A DNA stretch of 64,000 bases from Gracilariopsis chorda (Eukaryota; Rhodophyta; Florideophyceae; Gracilariales; Gracilariaceae), in NCBI GenBank assembly GCA_003194525.1, contig NBIV01000128.1, positions 124,001 to 188,000 on the forward strand. The letters are read 5' to 3'. Under the pieces are notes generated by a model. It was not told the origin of the DNA, did no database searches, and saw only the letters and a program-made list of their open reading frames with translations. Shown in pieces: positions 63,258 to 64,000 of this stretch (the first letter of the stretch is position 1; every line of letters begins with the position of its first letter). A program made the translations under genes and the position numbers.

Positions 63258-63614
63258 GTGGTTTACTCCTTTGAAAGTCAGAGCTTAATAAAATGTTCAT
63301 ATGCTCATAGGCCAGAACATTTATTGAATCGTTTTATAAATCGTTCCTATGTTGAGTGTGTTCGACCACGGACAAGTAAAGAATTAGTACGGACAAGGGG
63401 AAGAAACATTGTAGTTCGCATGAATGAGCTTTCAGCGTATATAGGACACGAGCTGGCAGCATTTAATCATTGCCTGAACCGAATCCGAGATTACTGGTGT
63501 CAATCGAAAGTGATAGAGATACCATTTTTCAGAAACAAAATGACCAGGGATGACTTCCTATGCATCAGGGCAACTCTAAGTTGTATGCCATATACAATCT
63601 TGATCTTGCAGTAG
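63258..63614 (+). pseudogene. piggyBac-like transposase fragment
   Basis: A forward frame resembles the start of the DDE_Tnp_1_7 (piggyBac) domain: helical VRMNELSAYIGHELAAFNHC, then IRDYW, then IPFFRNKMTRDDFLCIRATL, which parallels the family IRDYW...PFF..MSRDRF..I...L. It ends without the catalytic Asp residues. Later sequence to the window end has stops. It could be a truncated copy or continue in another frame beyond the window. Confidence 0.6.
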
Positions 63615-64000
63615 CAGATCCGCTCTAGCATAGCCGTCAAATAATGGGAAATTTTACGCACAATGCGGTTAAACTTACTGTCCCGGTTGGGGTGAGTTCC
63701 CTTGATGAGCGAGAATACGATACAGTGCAAGGGACGAACTGCAGCTCAAAAATACATGAAATCATAGCCAGTGAAGTTTGGGATACGATTTTGTGCTGTT
63801 GGTAGGTGGTTCCATGCATATTTGCATAGTTTCCAGGACAATGGGTCAGAGATAAATCAGGCCACATGGCGGTGCAGAGGAACACTAACTTGTTTTGGGG
63901 CATTCATGTTGCAGTTGAAAGCTTGCACTTCAACTGTTTATTTTGAGTGATGGAGAGTGCAAACTTCTGGGAACTGTATGGTTCAGTAAAGTGGACGACA
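63615..64000. other. window end, no gene recognised
   Basis: This may hold shifted remains of the piggyBac-like element. No motif was seen. Confidence 0.3.

Noticed and set aside
1-64000. CRISPR arrays, tRNA or rRNA genes
   Set aside because: No regularly spaced repeats, tRNA cloverleaf with a GTTCGA-type T-loop, or rRNA signature was found on reading; a tRNAscan run would be decisive.

Overview
This is a eukaryotic nuclear window. Genes sit singly, with short spliceosomal introns of 71-87 nt (GTAAGT or GTACGT donors, CTAAC-like branch sites, CAG acceptors), and they lie between blocks of LTR, tyrosine-recombinase and DNA transposons. A bacterial-type ketopantoate reductase-like enzyme with a transit-peptide-like N-terminus points to a plastid-bearing host. 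Compact, intron-poor gene islands separated by retrotransposon deserts would fit a red alga (florideophyte-like). That assignment is an inference; an oomycete or other alga is not excluded.

Layout. 0-11.1 kb is a transposon graveyard: two decayed APH-fold kinase copies, a degenerate Ty3/gypsy element without most of its RT, and a pogo/jerky-type DNA transposon inserted into a 250-bp repeat whose empty version lies 5 kb away. 11.4-17.8 kb is gene island A: longin-like protein, APH-1 (gamma-secretase subunit), DnaJ-type zinc-finger protein, glycine-rich membrane protein, NSA2 (60S biogenesis), BAR-like protein 1 and SRP14. 18.2-37.6 kb is a second transposon block: a deleted Copia element, a decayed gypsy, a DIRS-like element, and an intact recent gypsy (identical 621-bp LTRs, 1536-aa polyprotein) nested inside a dead DDE_Tnp_4 transposase gene. 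38.3-49.4 kb is island B: SEN34 (tRNA-splicing endonuclease), BAR-like protein 2, three unidentified genes, SKA1 (kinetochore), thiamine pyrophosphokinase, ketopantoate reductase-like protein and organellar uL15. 49.4-64 kb is mostly non-genic: a hairpin-rich segment at about 51.0-51.6 kb that may be a large structured RNA, one doubtful gene, a reverse transcriptase relic, a degenerate Copia element with a 1-kb insert, and a piggyBac fragment.

The host genes are housekeeping and show no operon logic, but neighbours often alternate in strand, giving short shared divergent promoters and tail-to-tail ends that touch or overlap (longin/APH-1 by 26 bp, SKA1/TPK by 8 bp). Several gene models (SRP14, TPK, longin, DnaJ zinc finger) were assembled by joining exons across small introns. 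Many non-ATG open frames were discarded.

The observations most worth following are the structured-RNA candidate at 51 kb, the recurrent asymmetric LTRs of two unrelated Copia copies, and a conserved-looking reading frame at 41 kb with a single in-frame stop.
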